Positions 1 through 13,100 of a DNA stretch of 64,000 nucleotides are shown in pieces (position 1 is the first letter of the stretch; the number at the start of each line of letters is the position of its first letter). The stretch lies in NCBI RefSeq assembly GCF_023612255.1, contig NZ_CP063231.1, forward strand, positions 1,470,001-1,534,000. Reading direction: 5' to 3'. This DNA is from Luteibacter flocculans (lineage in GTDB: Bacteria; Pseudomonadota; Gammaproteobacteria; Xanthomonadales; Rhodanobacteraceae). The position numbers were made by a program, and so were the translations under genes. The notes under the pieces were generated by a model. That model did not search any database, had not been told where the DNA came from, and worked only from the letters and a program-made list of their open reading frames with translations.

Positions 1-3000
1 GTGGTGGAGGCGTACGAAGCGACCGCGATGGCGTTGCCGGACGGTCCGGTGGTGCTGGTGTTGTCCGGCCGTACCGCGGAGGCCCTGCGTGGTCGGGTGA
101 GCGACCTGCTGACCTACCTGGAAGACCGCCCGGCGGCCCTGGCCTCGGTGGCGTGGACGCTGCAGATCGGTCGTGAGGCGATGAACGAGCGGCTGGCCTG
201 CGTGGCCGCAGACGTGCCGGGTGCGATCGCGCAGTTGCGCGCGTACCTGGAAGGCGAAGAGATCGAAGGCCTGTTCGCCGGTCAGGCGCAGCAGCATCGG
301 GAATCGGTGGCATGGTTTGCCGAAGACGCGGAGCTGCGTGAAGCGGTGGCGCGCTGGGCGAGTGCGGGACGGTTGGAACGTGTGGCGCAGGCCTGGGTGC
401 GTGGGGTGGAGATTCCCTGGTCAGCGCTGCATGGCGGCCGGACACTGCCGAAGACCAGCCTGCCGACATACCCGTTTGCCCGCGAGCGCTATTGGTTGGA
501 CCTGCCAAAGGCCGATATCGCACCGGGGGCATCGCGGCTGCATCCGTTGTTGCACGAGAACGTATCGGATCTGCGTGGGCAGCGTTTCCGCTCGCGCTTT
601 GGCGAGGCGATCGGTGCGTGGGACGTGCTGGAAATGGCACGTGCCGCAGCCGTACGTGCGCTGGGTGTGGACGATGCCACACCGTTGGGTCTGTACGACG
701 TGGCGTGGTTCGATACGCCGCGTCACGACGACGTGCTCGACGTGCAGGTGTGGCAGGACGACGACGGTGATGTCGTGCTTCAGGTGGTTCGCGCGGATGC
801 CGATGCGTTGCTGATGCAGGGCGCGGTGCGCCTCGCGAACGACGACGTGGTGGCGAATGAGCCATCGCCAGACGACGTCCGCGTGTCCCTTGCACCTTTG
901 CCAAACGCTGCTTCGTCCAATGCAGGCATCGTGCTGGGCGAGGCGCTGCTCGACGCCCTATTGGGTGCCGATGGCGAAACACATGCTGTGCTTACGCTCG
1001 ACACGGTACACATTCGTGCAAATGTGTCCGCGGGCGGAGTGGTGCACATACACCGTCGCGTTGGCGAGGGTGGCCTGATTGAATTCGATGCCGACGTTCG
1101 CGATGCGCGAGGCCACGTCGCGATCGTGTTGCGCGGTTTGGTGGCAGAGCGCAAGCAGGATGGCGGCACCGCGTCCCGTGACTTGCCGACGATCGATGGC
1201 TGCATCTTCGATGAACCGACGTCCGGCGTGATCCGTATTGCATTGGCGTCGGCGCAGTCATGGGACGCCGCGCTGGCCGCACTGGACGGCGTCGAGGACG
1301 TGAAGGCGGTGGTGCTGACAACGACGGCCCACGACAGCGACACCTCGCTGCCCGCCGATGCGTTTGCTGCCACGACGACCCGTTTGCGCAACGCGGCGTA
1401 TCCCGTTATCGCAGCATGCCTGGGCGACGCGATCGGCGCGTCATGGTGGCTGGCGTTGTCGTGCGATGCATTGGTGGTGTCGTCGGAGGGCCATTACGGT
1501 CTGGACGAGGCGTCGTGGAGTCTGGCGGGTGCGGTGCGTCGGCGGACGGGTGTGGTCGATGTCGCGGTGCGCCCCGGTGCCGCCTGGCAGGCGGCGGGTT
1601 GGAGCGGTCGCGTCGTGCCCGCGGCGCAGGTGGACGAGGAAGCGCTGTCGCTGGCTCGTGCGCTGGCCGAGAAGCCGGCCGACGCGCTGCGTCTGCTCAA
1701 GGCGCACCTGTGGCGTGGCGAGATGGACGCGCCTTTCGAGGTGTCCGCAGCCGTGGCCGATGCGCCGGCACTGGTCCGCGTGGATGCCCGCGAGGTGTCG
1801 GCGGTGCGCCGACAGCTAGACGAAGCGATCGCGCGTGGCGCGTCGTCGGTGGTGCTGTGGAGCGAGGTGGCGCCGTTCGAGGACGGCGTGGAAGCCAACG
1901 CCATCGCCTCGCTGTGCGCATGGCTGGCTGAGGCGCCGGTGCCCGTCGTGGCGGCATTGGGCGGCGATGCGCAGGGCGCGGCGTGGTTGGGCCTGCTTGC
2001 ATGCGACGAGGTCGTGCACGCCGCCGAAGGCTGGTACGGCGCCCAAGGCGTGCTCGATGCCACGCCGTTGTCGGGGTGGGCGGGTGTGTGCCTGCCGTTG
2101 CATCTGGGGCATGAGGGCCGTCGGGCATTGCTGGACGGCGAGAGTCGCCAGGGTCGCGCGTGGCGTGGTGCGCAGGTGGCGAACGCGGGCGACGTATTGT
2201 CGCGAGCCCAAGCCCTCGCCCGTCGCTGGGCCGGTCAACCGGCCGCGGTACTTTCGGCCTGGCGCCAGGCACGTCGGGTTCCCTCGGTGGTCTGGGAATC
2301 GACGAGCGAAGCGCTGCCAGCGGCCGGTCCGATCACGTTGTCGAACGCGGTGGTGAAGGCCACGGCGCAGGCCGATGGCGTGCTGCTGATCGAGCTGTGC
2401 GATCGCGACGCTCGCAACATGTTCTCCGAGGCGCTGGTCCGTGGCGTGGAGGAAGCCTTCGCGCATGCGGCGAGCCAGCCGTACCGCGCGGTGGTGGTGA
2501 CCGGTTACGACACGTATTTCGCTTCGGGCGGTACGCGCGAGAGCCTGCTGGCGATCCAGTCGGGGCAGGCCCGGTTTACCGACTTCACGATCTTCCGTCT
2601 GCCGATGAGCTGTCCGGTGCCGGTGATCGCGGCGATGCAAGGCCACGGCATCGGAGCAGGCTGGTCGCTGGGTCTGTTTGCGGACCTGGGGTTCTACGCG
2701 GAAGAAGCGCGTTACGTCAGCCCGTACATGGATTACGGCTTCACGCCGGGCGCGGGCGCGACCTTGATGGCGCCGGCACGACTGGGTCAGGCGCTGGGTC
2801 GGGAAAGCCTGCTGAGCGCGCGCGAATACACGGGTCGTGCGCTGGGCGAGCGTGGCGTGGGCGAGGCGGTGCTGCCGCGCGCCGAGGTGTTGCCGGCGGC
2901 ACTGGCGTTGGCGTCGCGGATGGCGCGGCACCCGCGGCATCGACTGGTCGGGCTCAAGCAACTGTGGAACGTTGGCCTGGCAAACCGCGTCGACGACGTC

Positions 3001-6000
3001 ATCGCGCGCGAACTGGAAATGCATGCGCGCACGTTTGTCGGCAATGCGGCGACCTCGCGGCGTATCGAAGGACGGTTTGGTCAGGCCGGAAGCGACAAGG
3101 TGCAGGCCACCGTCACGCCGACGCAGCGACCCTCGCCGCAGTCCGTCAAGGACACCCTGCGGCGCCTGCTTGCCACCGAGTTGCAGCTCGACGCCGATCG
3201 CATCGCTGACGATGCACCTTTCATCGATCTTGGCCTCGACTCCATCAGTGGCGTGAACTGGGTGCGCCGGATCAACGAGGCTTACGGGCTGGCTGTCGAA
3301 GCCACTCGCGTCTACAGCCATCCCACCATCGGTCAGCTGGCCGCTCACGTCAGCGCCAGTCTTCCCGAACCCGTGGCGTTGCAGGCACCGGTCACGCCCG
3401 ATCCCGCGGAAACCACGCCCGCACCCGCCGTCACGACGCGCCGCTTGCCGGCGCCGCGCCGTCGTCCGCAAGGCGCGCCGGTCGTGCGTCGCACGGCGGA
3501 GCCGGAAGCAATCGCGGTCATCGGCATGGCGGGGCGCTTCCCGCAAGCGAACGATCTCGATGCGTTCTGGCGCAACCTGGCGGAAGGGCGCGACTGCATC
3601 GACGAAGTGCCGGCCTCGCGCTGGTCGGTGGATCGTTACTACCGTGCCGGCGCGGCGGAGCCGGGTCATACCAACAGCCGCTGGATGGGCGCGCTGGACG
3701 GTCACGATCAGTTCGATCCGCTGTTCTTCAGCATCTCGCCGAAGGAAGCGGAGCACATGGACCCGCAGCAGCGTCTGTTCCTGCAGACCTGCTGGCATGC
3801 GTTCGAAGACGCGGCCTATGGTCCGCGCAGTCTTGCGGGCACACGCTGCGGCGTGTTTGTCGGTTGTGCGGGTGGCGACTATCAACACCTGACGTCGGAC
3901 CAGCGCCTGACGGCGACGGGCTTCACGGGTAACGCGAATTCGATTCTTGCCGGTCGCGTGGCCTACCTGCTCGACCTGCAAGGCCCCTGTCTATCGATCG
4001 ACACGGCATGTTCGTCCTCGCTGGTGGCGATGTCGCATGCGTGCGAGAGCCTGGTCAACGGTACGGCGGACATGGCCCTGGCTGGCGGTGTGTACGTGAT
4101 GGTCGGGCCGGACATGCACATCAAGACGGCGCAGGCCGGCATGCTGTCCACCGACGGGCGCTGCTTCGCCTTCGACGCCCGTGCCAACGGCTTCGTGCCG
4201 GGCGAGGGTGTCGGTGCCGTGGTGCTCAAGCGCCTGGCCGACGCCGAGCGCGATGGCGATCGCATCCACGGCGTGATCCGCGGTTGGGGCGTGAACCAGG
4301 ACGGGCGTACCAATGGCATCACCGCACCGAACCCGGTCGCGCAGCAGCGCTTGCAACGGGGCGTGTACGAACGCTTTGCGATCGACCCGGCACAGATCCA
4401 GTTGATCGAAGCGCACGGCACGGGGACCAAGCTGGGCGATCCGATCGAGGTGCAGGCGCTCAAGGACAGCTTTGCCGCGTACACGCGGCGGGAAGGCTAC
4501 TGCGCCTTGGGCTCGGTCAAGAGCAACATCGGGCACACGCTGACGGCGGCGGGTGTGGCCGGATTCCTGAAGCTGCTGCTGGCCCTGCGACATCGTCAGT
4601 TGCCCCCGACCGCCCAGTTCGAGCGCTTGAACGAGCACATTGCCCTGGAAGGCAGCCCGTTCTTCGTCAACGCGCAGCTGACGCCGTGGATGGTGGGGGA
4701 GGGCGAGCGTCGCCGTGCGGCGCTGAACTCGTTCGGCTTCAGCGGCACGAATGCGCATCTGGTGGTGGAGGAATACGACGCACCGGTGGTGGCCTCGCCC
4801 AAGGGCGAGGCCCTGTGTGTGCTCTCGGCACGCACGCCCGAGGCGCTGCGCACGTTGGCCACGGCGCTTGCCGAGCGGCTGGAGCGCGACGGTTCGGACT
4901 GGCTGGACCTTGCGTACACCTTGCAGGTTGGCCGTGAGGCCATGGAAGAACGGTTGGCGTTCGTGGCGGACGATGCGGCCACGGCCGCAGCACGACTGCG
5001 TGGCTGGTTGGCTGGTGAGCGCGGTGGCGTGCACGTGGGCCAGGCGGGTCGGCAGCGCGAAGCGGTGGCGATGTTCGCTGGCGACGAGGATCTGCGGCGC
5101 ACGGCGGACGGCTGGTTGCGCGAGGGGCGTCTGGAGAAGCTGGGCGAATGGTGGGTGCGCGGTCTGGACCACGACTGGGCGCAACTGCATCGCGAGCGCA
5201 CGCCTCGCCGTGTCGATGTGCCGTTGTATCCGTTCGCCAAGGAAACCTATTGGGTCGATGGTGCGAACAGCGCGGTTCCGGCGCATTTCGGCACGGCGCA
5301 TCCGCTCGTGCACGAGAACGTCTCCAATCTGGATGTCGCCCGCTATCGCTGCCACGTGGCCGCGGTGAAGGGCGGCGTCGATGCCGCGACGGTGCTGGCA
5401 TTCGTGCGTGCCGCCGTCGCCCGTGCACAGGAACGAGCGGACGAGGCATCGGTGGTGCTGGAAGACGTGGCCTGGGAACGCAACCCGGATGCCGCGGTTT
5501 CCTACACTGTCAGCCTGTGGCCGGACGAAGCCGGCGTCGCCTTTGAAGTGACGGCGGACGACGACGAGGCCATCATCGTGCATGGCCTTGCCGTTATGGA
5601 TGAGAGCGCAGGCGAAGACCAGGCAAGCCGCGTCGTGTCGGAGATCGTGTCGAATGAGGCGCCCAGTACGCTGTGGAAGAGCGGCGTCGTATGGTCCCGC
5701 GACATCGGTGGGGCACGCGTGTCTCGTCTTGATACGCGCCAGAAGCCTCGTTTCGCGCTGGCGGCCGCGGCCGATATGGCGAGCGGTGAGAGTGCGTCGT
5801 TGGCACGCCCGCGCTTCACGCTCGGCGCACCGGATGCTTTCCAACCTGGCAGCGTCAACGCTGTCGCGGGCAGCTTGCGTATCACTGACATCGCACCTGC
5901 GGTGTGGACGCTGCACGTCACGATGGACGACGTGGGCTCGGTCGCGGCCTGGGCGTCTGCCGTGAGCGACGCGTGCGAGGTTATCGCCAAGGGCGACCTG

Positions 6001-9000
6001 CGCGCGCTGATCGTGATGGTCGACGGCGCGTCGGCAGCGGACGTCTCCGCGGCGTCCGTCTGGATGGCGTTCGTGAGGAACCTTCGTGACATGCCCGTGC
6101 CTGTGGTCGCTGCCGTGCGCGACGCGATCGGCGCGTCGTGGTGGCTGGCGTTGTCGTGCGATGCATTGGTGGTGTCGTCGGGGGGCCATTACGGTCTGGA
6201 TGAAGGTTCATGGAGTCTGGCCGGTGCGGTGCGTCGGCGGACGGGTGTGGTCGATGTCGCGGTGCGCCCCGGTGCCGCCTGGCAGGCGGCGGGTTGGAGC
6301 GGTCGCGTCGTGCCCGCGGCGCAGGTGGACGAGGAAGCGCTGTCGCTGGCTCGTGCGCTGGCCGAGAAGCCGGCCGACGCGCTGCGTCTGCTCAAGGCGC
6401 ACCTGTGGCGTGGCGAGATGGACGCGCCTTTCGAGGTGTCCGCAGCCGTGGCCGATGCGCCGGCACTGGTCCGCGTGGATGCCCGCGAGGTGTCGGCGGT
6501 GCGCCGACAGCTAGACGAAGCGATCGCGCGTGGCGCGTCGTCGGTGGTGCTGTGGAGCGAGGTGGCGCCGTTCGAGGACGGCGTGGAAGCCAACGCCATC
6601 GCCTCGCTGTGCGCATGGCTGGCTGAGGCGCCGGTGCCCGTCGTGGCGGCATTGGGCGGCGATGCGCAGGGCGCGGCGTGGTTGGGCCTGCTTGCATGCG
6701 ACGAGGTCGTGCACGCCGCCGAAGGCTGGTACGGCGCCCAAGGCGTGCTCGATGCCACGCCGTTGTCGGGGTGGGCGGGTGTGTGCCTGCCGTTGCATCT
6801 GGGGCATGAGGGCCGTCGGGCATTGCTGGACGGCGAGAGTCGCCAGGGTCGCGCGTGGCGTGGTGCGCAGGTGGCGAACGCGGGCGACGTATTGTCGCGA
6901 GCCCAAGCCCTCGCCCGTCGCTGGGCCGGTCAACCGGCCGCGGTACTTTCGGCCTGGCGCCAGGCACGTCGGGTTCCCTCGGTGGTCTGGGAATCGACGA
7001 GCGAAGCGCTGCCAGCGGCCGGTCCGATCACGTTGTCGAACGCGGTGGTGAAGGCCACGGCGCAGGCCGATGGCGTGCTGCTGATCGAGCTGTGCGATCG
7101 CGACGCTCGCAACATGTTCTCCGAGGCGCTGGTCCGTGGCGTGGAGGAAGCCTTCGCGCATGCGGCGAGCCAGCCGTACCGCGCGGTGGTGGTGACCGGT
7201 TACGACACGTATTTCGCTTCGGGCGGTACGCGCGAGAGCCTGCTGGCGATCCAGTCGGGGCAGGCCCGGTTTACCGACTTCACGATCTTCCGTCTGCCGA
7301 TGAGCTGTCCGGTGCCGGTGATCGCGGCGATGCAAGGCCACGGCATCGGAGCAGGCTGGTCGCTGGGTCTGTTTGCGGACCTGGGGTTCTACGCGGAAGA
7401 AGCGCGTTACGTCAGCCCGTACATGGATTACGGCTTCACGCCGGGCGCGGGCGCGACCTTGATGGCGCCGGCACGACTGGGTCAGGCGCTGGGTCGGGAA
7501 AGCCTGCTGAGCGCGCGCGAATACACGGGTCGTGCGCTGGGCGAGCGTGGCGTGGGCGAGGCGGTGCTGCCGCGCGCCGAGGTGTTGCCGGCGGCACTGG
7601 CGTTGGCGTCGCGGATGGCGCGGCACCCGCGGCATCGACTGGTCGGGCTCAAGGCGTTGTGGAACGTGGGGCTGGCCGAACGGGTGGACGAGACCTTCGC
7701 GTGCGAGCTGGACATGCACGACAAGACCTTCGTGGGTCGCGACGATACGTCCCGTTTCATCCAGGCGCGTTTCGAAGCCCTGGCGAAGACGCCAGCACCG
7801 AAACCTGCCGCGTCGAAACCCCTGCCCGCCGCCGCACCCATGGCCTCACCGACGAAGGTGGCGGTGCGTTCGCCCGATGCGGTCGCTGCAAAGCTTCGCC
7901 AGGGGCTCGATATCGAGCTGCATCTGCAAGGCCGGCCGATCGACGACGACATGGAGTTCATCCAGCTCGGCCTGGACTCGATCAGCGGTGTGACCTGGGT
8001 GCGGCGGATCAACGAGGACTTCGGCACCGCGATCGAAGCGACGGCGATCTACAGCTACCCGACGATCCGGCAACTCGCGGCCTATATCGCGTCGCTGTTG
8101 CCGTCCGAGTCGGTCATGGAGGAAACCGCACGGAGCGAGGCACCCGCCGCCACGCCCGCGCCATCGCGACCCGCGCTGCGCCGACGCGTGACGTCGCGTC
8201 AACGGCAGGCTTCGCCAGCGCAGGCGATGGACCGCATTGCCATCATTGGCATGTCAGGCCGCTATGCCGGTGCGGACGATCTCGACGCGTTCTGGCAACA
8301 GATCGTTGAAGGTCGCGATGCGATCCGTGAGATACCCGCGTCGCGCTGGGCTATCGACGATTTCTACGACCCGAACCCCGAGGCGCCCGATCGCATGATG
8401 TCGCGCTGGCTGGGCGCGATGGACGACGTCGATTGTTTCGACACGTTGTTCTTCCGCATCTCGCCCGACGAAGCGGAGCAGATGGACCCGCAGCACCGTC
8501 TGTTCCTGCAAGAGGCGTATCACGCCTTCGAAGACGCCGGCTATACGAGTCGTGCGTTGAGCCGTTCGCGCTGTGGCGTGTACCTTGGCATCTCGACGAA
8601 CGACTACGCCTTGCTGCTCGCACGCAGTGGCGTGGTCTCCGCACCGGTCACGGCCAACAGCTACTCGATCGCCGCGGCCCGCATCGCCTACCACCTCAAT
8701 CTCAACGGTCCGGCGATCTCGGTCGATACCGCCTGTTCGTCGTCATTGGTGTCATTGCATCTCGCCTGCCAGGCGCTGCGTACCGGGGAGGTGGACATGG
8801 CCCTTGCGGGCGGAGTGAGCCTCTGGCTGGCTCCGGAATCGTATCTCGCACTCAGCCAGGCGGGTATGTTGTCGCCGAGCGGTCGCTGCAAGGCGTTCGA
8901 TGACAGCGCGGACGGCATCGTCATGGGCGACGGCGTCGGTGCGCTCGTGCTCAAGCGACTGGCGGATGCGGAGCGCGATGGCGACCGTATTCTTGGCGTC

Positions 9001-10086
9001 GTAGCGGGTTCCGGGATCAACCAGGACGGCCGAACGAACGGCATCACGGCGCCGAGCGCCGTGAGCCAGGCCGAACTGGAGCGCGACGTGCATCGCCGCT
9101 TCGGCATCGATGCGGATGGCATCGACTACGTGGAGACGCACGGCACGGGTACGCCGCTGGGCGATCCGATCGAACTGGAAGCGCTGGCGTCCGTGTTCCG
9201 TGAAAGCACGTCCCGGCGCAACTACTGCGCGCTGGGTTCAGTGAAGAGCAACATCGGCCACACCTCGTCTGCCGCTGGTGTCGCTAGCGTGCAGAAGGTG
9301 CTGCTCTCGCTGCGCCACGCCACGATCGCACCGACCCTGCACGTCACGCGCGAGAACCATCACTTCGATTTCGCTGGATCGCCGTTCTTTGTCAATCGCG
9401 AAGCCACGCCGTGGCCCACGCGTGAGGATCGCGTGCGCCGCGCGTGCGTCAACTCGTTTGGCTACAGCGGGACGAACGCCCACGTGGTGATCGAGGAATA
9501 CCGCGCGTCACGACCTGCCGTTACATCGAGTCGTCCCGCGTCGCCGGGCGGTCAGGTGGTCACGCTCTCGGCGCGCGATGCAGAGGCGTTGGTCCGTCGC
9601 GTGACTGACTTCGCCGCGTGGCTGGAGGTGCATCCTCACGCCGACGTCGCAGCCATCGCTTTCACGACCCAATGCCGGCGCGACGCGATGGATGCCCGCG
9701 TGGCACTCGTCGCGACCGATGCGCGTGGACTGGCCCAGGCCGCCAGGACGTGGCTCGAACGTGGCGTGCGGAAACACGTACGACCTGACGACGCGGCCCT
9801 GGCTTTGTGGCTCGCCACGCGCGACATGACGCGTCTTGCCGAGGCGTGGGAAGCGGGGATGGACGTGCCGTGGGATACGTTGCATGAGGGAGCGCGGATG
9901 GTGACGTCGCTGCCGCTCTATCCGTTCGCCCGCGAGCGCTACTGGGTGGGTGGCGCGTCAGTCGCGGCACCGGCAGCAGCACCCGCGGTGGGCGATGCCG
10001 CGTGGATCGAGGAGGTACTCGGGCGCGTAGAGAACGACGAGCTCGATACGGCACAGGCGGTGGCACTGCTGGGCGCACTGCAATGA
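1..10086 (+). CDS. trans-AT polyketide synthase with two beta-branching modules (5' partial)
   Basis: The frame is open from base 1, so the N-terminus and first KS lie upstream. Domain order by approximate residue: KS tail and linker 1-175; degenerate DH 180-395 without HxxxGxxxxP; decayed crotonase 405-590; second decayed crotonase 590-768; PksI-like ECH2 777-1010 ([17 protein letters not shown]); ACP 1045-1120 (Ser1081); KS 1168-1590 (Cys1337, His1472, His1512); then the same series again: DH* 1766-1870, crotonase relics 1947-2335, ECH2 2342-2575, ACP 2623-2700 (Ser2660), KS 2743-3170 (Cys2912, His3047, His3087) and a helical C-terminal docking tail from about 3325. No AT follows any KS, so malonyl units must be loaded in trans. 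Both ACPs have Trp six residues after the carrier Ser ([16 protein letters not shown]), the known flag for HMG-synthase beta-branching. The stop codon overlaps an in-frame ATG of the next gene, and the next protein starts with DH, so one module is split between the two proteins. Confidence 0.95.
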   Translation: MVEAYEATAMALPDGPVVLVLSGRTAEALRGRVSDLLTYLEDRPAALASVAWTLQIGREAMNERLACVAADVPGAIAQLRAYLEGEEIEGLFAGQAQQHRESVAWFAEDAELREAVARWASAGRLERVAQAWVRGVEIPWSALHGGRTLPKTSLPTYPFARERYWLDLPKADIAPGASRLHPLLHENVSDLRGQRFRSRFGEAIGAWDVLEMARAAAVRALGVDDATPLGLYDVAWFDTPRHDDVLDVQVWQDDDGDVVLQVVRADADALLMQGAVRLANDDVVANEPSPDDVRVSLAPLPNAASSNAGIVLGEALLDALLGADGETHAVLTLDTVHIRANVSAGGVVHIHRRVGEGGLIEFDADVRDARGHVAIVLRGLVAERKQDGGTASRDLPTIDGCIFDEPTSGVIRIALASAQSWDAALAALDGVEDVKAVVLTTTAHDSDTSLPADAFAATTTRLRNAAYPVIAACLGDAIGASWWLALSCDALVVSSEGHYGLDEASWSLAGAVRRRTGVVDVAVRPGAAWQAAGWSGRVVPAAQVDEEALSLARALAEKPADALRLLKAHLWRGEMDAPFEVSAAVADAPALVRVDAREVSAVRRQLDEAIARGASSVVLWSEVAPFEDGVEANAIASLCAWLAEAPVPVVAALGGDAQGAAWLGLLACDEVVHAAEGWYGAQGVLDATPLSGWAGVCLPLHLGHEGRRALLDGESRQGRAWRGAQVANAGDVLSRAQALARRWAGQPAAVLSAWRQARRVPSVVWESTSEALPAAGPITLSNAVVKATAQADGVLLIELCDRDARNMFSEALVRGVEEAFAHAASQPYRAVVVTGYDTYFASGGTRESLLAIQSGQARFTDFTIFRLPMSCPVPVIAAMQGHGIGAGWSLGLFADLGFYAEEARYVSPYMDYGFTPGAGATLMAPARLGQALGRESLLSAREYTGRALGERGVGEAVLPRAEVLPAALALASRMARHPRHRLVGLKQLWNVGLANRVDDVIARELEMHARTFVGNAATSRRIEGRFGQAGSDKVQATVTPTQRPSPQSVKDTLRRLLATELQLDADRIADDAPFIDLGLDSISGVNWVRRINEAYGLAVEATRVYSHPTIGQLAAHVSASLPEPVALQAPVTPDPAETTPAPAVTTRRLPAPRRRPQGAPVVRRTAEPEAIAVIGMAGRFPQANDLDAFWRNLAEGRDCIDEVPASRWSVDRYYRAGAAEPGHTNSRWMGALDGHDQFDPLFFSISPKEAEHMDPQQRLFLQTCWHAFEDAAYGPRSLAGTRCGVFVGCAGGDYQHLTSDQRLTATGFTGNANSILAGRVAYLLDLQGPCLSIDTACSSSLVAMSHACESLVNGTADMALAGGVYVMVGPDMHIKTAQAGMLSTDGRCFAFDARANGFVPGEGVGAVVLKRLADAERDGDRIHGVIRGWGVNQDGRTNGITAPNPVAQQRLQRGVYERFAIDPAQIQLIEAHGTGTKLGDPIEVQALKDSFAAYTRREGYCALGSVKSNIGHTLTAAGVAGFLKLLLALRHRQLPPTAQFERLNEHIALEGSPFFVNAQLTPWMVGEGERRRAALNSFGFSGTNAHLVVEEYDAPVVASPKGEALCVLSARTPEALRTLATALAERLERDGSDWLDLAYTLQVGREAMEERLAFVADDAATAAARLRGWLAGERGGVHVGQAGRQREAVAMFAGDEDLRRTADGWLREGRLEKLGEWWVRGLDHDWAQLHRERTPRRVDVPLYPFAKETYWVDGANSAVPAHFGTAHPLVHENVSNLDVARYRCHVAAVKGGVDAATVLAFVRAAVARAQERADEASVVLEDVAWERNPDAAVSYTVSLWPDEAGVAFEVTADDDEAIIVHGLAVMDESAGEDQASRVVSEIVSNEAPSTLWKSGVVWSRDIGGARVSRLDTRQKPRFALAAAADMASGESASLARPRFTLGAPDAFQPGSVNAVAGSLRITDIAPAVWTLHVTMDDVGSVAAWASAVSDACEVIAKGDLRALIVMVDGASAADVSAASVWMAFVRNLRDMPVPVVAAVRDAIGASWWLALSCDALVVSSGGHYGLDEGSWSLAGAVRRRTGVVDVAVRPGAAWQAAGWSGRVVPAAQVDEEALSLARALAEKPADALRLLKAHLWRGEMDAPFEVSAAVADAPALVRVDAREVSAVRRQLDEAIARGASSVVLWSEVAPFEDGVEANAIASLCAWLAEAPVPVVAALGGDAQGAAWLGLLACDEVVHAAEGWYGAQGVLDATPLSGWAGVCLPLHLGHEGRRALLDGESRQGRAWRGAQVANAGDVLSRAQALARRWAGQPAAVLSAWRQARRVPSVVWESTSEALPAAGPITLSNAVVKATAQADGVLLIELCDRDARNMFSEALVRGVEEAFAHAASQPYRAVVVTGYDTYFASGGTRESLLAIQSGQARFTDFTIFRLPMSCPVPVIAAMQGHGIGAGWSLGLFADLGFYAEEARYVSPYMDYGFTPGAGATLMAPARLGQALGRESLLSAREYTGRALGERGVGEAVLPRAEVLPAALALASRMARHPRHRLVGLKALWNVGLAERVDETFACELDMHDKTFVGRDDTSRFIQARFEALAKTPAPKPAASKPLPAAAPMASPTKVAVRSPDAVAAKLRQGLDIELHLQGRPIDDDMEFIQLGLDSISGVTWVRRINEDFGTAIEATAIYSYPTIRQLAAYIASLLPSESVMEETARSEAPAATPAPSRPALRRRVTSRQRQASPAQAMDRIAIIGMSGRYAGADDLDAFWQQIVEGRDAIREIPASRWAIDDFYDPNPEAPDRMMSRWLGAMDDVDCFDTLFFRISPDEAEQMDPQHRLFLQEAYHAFEDAGYTSRALSRSRCGVYLGISTNDYALLLARSGVVSAPVTANSYSIAAARIAYHLNLNGPAISVDTACSSSLVSLHLACQALRTGEVDMALAGGVSLWLAPESYLALSQAGMLSPSGRCKAFDDSADGIVMGDGVGALVLKRLADAERDGDRILGVVAGSGINQDGRTNGITAPSAVSQAELERDVHRRFGIDADGIDYVETHGTGTPLGDPIELEALASVFRESTSRRNYCALGSVKSNIGHTSSAAGVASVQKVLLSLRHATIAPTLHVTRENHHFDFAGSPFFVNREATPWPTREDRVRRACVNSFGYSGTNAHVVIEEYRASRPAVTSSRPASPGGQVVTLSARDAEALVRRVTDFAAWLEVHPHADVAAIAFTTQCRRDAMDARVALVATDARGLAQAARTWLERGVRKHVRPDDAALALWLATRDMTRLAEAWEAGMDVPWDTLHEGARMVTSLPLYPFARERYWVGGASVAAPAAAPAVGDAAWIEEVLGRVENDELDTAQAVALLGALQ
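1426..2958 (+). repeat. Long direct repeat, copy 1 (ECH*-ECH*-ECH2 block)
   Basis: This stretch recurs at 6121-7653, exactly 4695 bp (1565 codons) downstream. The first roughly 100 bp carry a few substitutions. From about 1531 to 2958 I see no difference, and the translations in other frames are the same too. It spans the end of the first crotonase relic, the whole second relic and nearly all of the ECH2 domain. The ACP, KS and linkers on either side differ clearly, so this block was copied or homogenised recently. Confidence 0.95.
6121..7653 (+). repeat. Long direct repeat, copy 2 (ECH*-ECH*-ECH2 block)
   Basis: Second copy of the block at 1426-2958. Similarity stops abruptly after the codons for LVGLK: copy 1 continues [10 protein letters not shown] and copy 2 [10 protein letters not shown]. 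The downstream ECH2 tail and ACP have diverged between modules while the block has not, which points to gene conversion or recent unequal recombination rather than a whole-module duplication. Confidence 0.95.
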
Positions 10087-10106
10087 ACGAACGAAAGGGA
10101 ACGGGT

Positions 10107-13100
10107 ATGGTGAGCTTCATCGAGTTCGTGGTCTCGGAATGGAAGGGGCGCCGTCTCTCGCGGGCCGATGCCGCGGAGCTCATCCGGCAATTTTCCAGCC
10201 GCAGGCAGGGCGAGCGCTCGCTGCATCCACTGCTGCATGAAAACGTCTCGGACCTTGCGCGACAGGCGTTTCGCTCGACCTGGCGAGGCAACGAGCCGTT
10301 CCTTCTCGACCACCAGGTTCTGCTTGGTGGTTCGCCCACGCCAGTGCTTCCCGCCGCAGCCTATCTCGAACTGGCGTATGCCGCTTTGCTCCGTGCGACC
10401 CCGGAAGACGCACGACGCCCGGTGATCGAGTTGCGGCATGCGGCGTGGATCGCGCCATTCGTTGCCAAGGGCGTGTCGTCGCTTCTGGTGACGGTATCGC
10501 CGGACGATCACGGCGCTTTCGACGTCGACATGCTGAGCGGCGAAGGCGATGCAGTACAGGTGCATGGCGAACTGAGCGCGGCATGGGTGGAACGCGAGCT
10601 ACCCGAGGCGATCGATGTCGACGCCCTGTCCGCGACCATGCCTACGGCGATCGATGTGAGCCGGCTCTACGCGCGCTTTGCCGCTATGGGCCTGCTCTAT
10701 GGGCCGAGCCACCGTACGATCGCGACGCTTTCGCGAGGCGATTCAGATGCGCTGGCCCGACTGATCCGTTGCGACGACATGGGCGGCGGCGGTGCGTTCG
10801 CCATGCCCCCGGGCATGCTGGATGGCGCTCTGCAGGCGTGTTTCGCACTCATCGATGACGTGAGTGAGCCGCATCTCCCCTTTGCGGTCGAGCAGGTCAG
10901 TGTGCTTGCGCCGTTGCCGCCCGAAGTGTGGGCCTGGGTGCGGCCGGGAAGGACCAGCAGCGATGCCGGTGTGCGTCACTTCGACGTCGATCTGCTGGAC
11001 GACGAAGGTCGCAGCCTGGTACTGCTTCGCGGCCTGTCGGCACGTGCGCTGCATGGGGCCAGCAAGGGACGCCGGGCGCCACCACGGCTGGCCGTGGCCG
11101 ATGCTGGCGGCACGTGGCGAGCACTGGACGAAGCGGCCAGGGCCGGCGAATGCCTGTGGCGCGAACATGCGTCCTACCTCGTGTTCGATGTGATCGAAGG
11201 GCCAGGTCGTGCCATCGCGGACGACATTTTGTCCCGCACGCGTCATGCACGCGTCATCGGGTTTGGGTCGGGCGAAGCGAACAGCGAACGCACCGCCGAA
11301 TTCATCACAAGGGCGCAGGGACGCGCATCCTGGCATCAGGACATCCCGGATCGTGCTGCCATGTCGTCGCTCACGACGTCGCTCCATCCGTTGCGTGGCG
11401 TCGTGGCCTGCGATGGGAGTCTCGCGGAGAGCGTGCTCGCCGACATCGATGCCGCCACGGCAACGGCAGACCTCGACTTCTTCGTCGCAGGTGCTTCCGA
11501 AGATGCGGCGAACGGTTCGTTCACCGGCTTCGTGACGCAACGCCGTGCTCAGGTCGAAGGAGGCGATCGGCGTGGTGCGACGATCGCACTCTCCTGGACC
11601 GTCCTCGATCCGGCAGAGCTACCCGCCGCACTGGTCGCCGCGCTCGTCAGCGGTGCCGCACAGGTCAGGTTGCTCCCGCGCGTCGCCGCCGAACCGGCAC
11701 CGGTCGTGACCGACGGCGCGGACGTACTCGCGCGTCTTCGCGACCATCTGCGCCGCGAGTTCGCCCAGACGTTGAAGCTGCGCGTGGAACGCATCGATCC
11801 GCGCGCGTCGCTCGAAGACTATGGCGTCGATTCGATCGTCGCGATGAAGCTGACGCGGCGCATCGAGGCGTCGTTCGGCCCGCAACCGAAAACGCTGCTT
11901 TTCGAATACCGTGACCTCGATGCCTTGGCGACGCATCTTGCCGCAGCCCATCCGGAGGCGCTGGCTCGACTGTTCGGGGGCGCCAAGGCCGCGACGCCCG
12001 TGATCACCCAGGTGGCAGCGGCAAGAGCACAACCGCGTGCCGCACGTGCACGCCAGCGCTTCGGCGCGCCGCGAACGACGGCGCGTGAGACGGCCGACGC
12101 GCAACCCATTGCCATTGTCGGCATCAGCGGCCGTTATCCGGGTGCGCGTGATTTGAACGCCTTCTGGGCCAACTTGCGCGATGGCATAGACAGCGTCGTG
12201 GAAGTACCGGCCGACCGTTGGGATTGGCGGGAGTACTACAGCGAGGACCGCACAGCTGCGGGACGGCACTTCAGTCGCTGGGGCGGTTTCATCGAAGGCG
12301 TCGACGAGTTCGATCCGCTCTTCTTCCGCATGTCGCCGACGGAGGCGCAACGCATCGACCCACAGGAACGCCTGTTCCTGCAGCACGCCTGGATGGCGAT
12401 CGAGGACGCGGGTTATACGCGCGCGGCGCTGTCTGCGGGCGGCGACGTCGGCGTGTACGTGGGCATGATGTACAGCGAGTACCAGCTGTTCGCGGCCGAA
12501 GCGAGCGTGCGCGGCCAACGCCTGGGCGTCGCCGGCAGCTTCGCCAGCACGGCCAACCGTGTGTCGTTCGCGCTGGACCTGCACGGTCCGAGCATGACGC
12601 TGGACACGATGTGCTCCTCGTCGCTGACCGCGATTCATCTCGCCTGCCAGGACCTGCGCCTGGGCCGCACGGCGATGGCGATCGCCGGTGGCGTCAACGT
12701 AACGATCCACCCGAACAAGTACCTGGCCTTGTCGGCCGGCCAGTTCATTTCCAGCGAGGGCCATTGCCAGAGCTTCGGCGAAGGTGGTGACGGGTATATT
12801 CCGGGCGAAGGCGTCGGCGCGGTGGTGCTGAAGCGCCTGGCCGATGCCGAGCGCGACGGCGACGTGATCCACGGGGTGATCCGTGGCAGTGCGTTGAACC
12901 ATGGCGGTCGCACGAACGGCTACACCGTACCGAACCCCCAGGCGCAGGCGGCTGCGATCGAGCGCGCCTTGAGCGAAGCGGGTGTGGACGTGCGCCGGAT
13001 CGGCTATGTCGAAGCCCACGGCACCGGTACGCGATTGGGCGATCCCATCGAAATCGCCGCCTTGTCGCGGGCGTTTGGTCCCGCGGCGGAGAAAGGTGGC

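Noticed and set aside
538-1185. Active dehydratase in the beta-branch modules
   Set aside because: The region aligns loosely to both halves of a DH but has no HxxxGxxxxP and no DxxxQ, so it is called a degenerate DH only.
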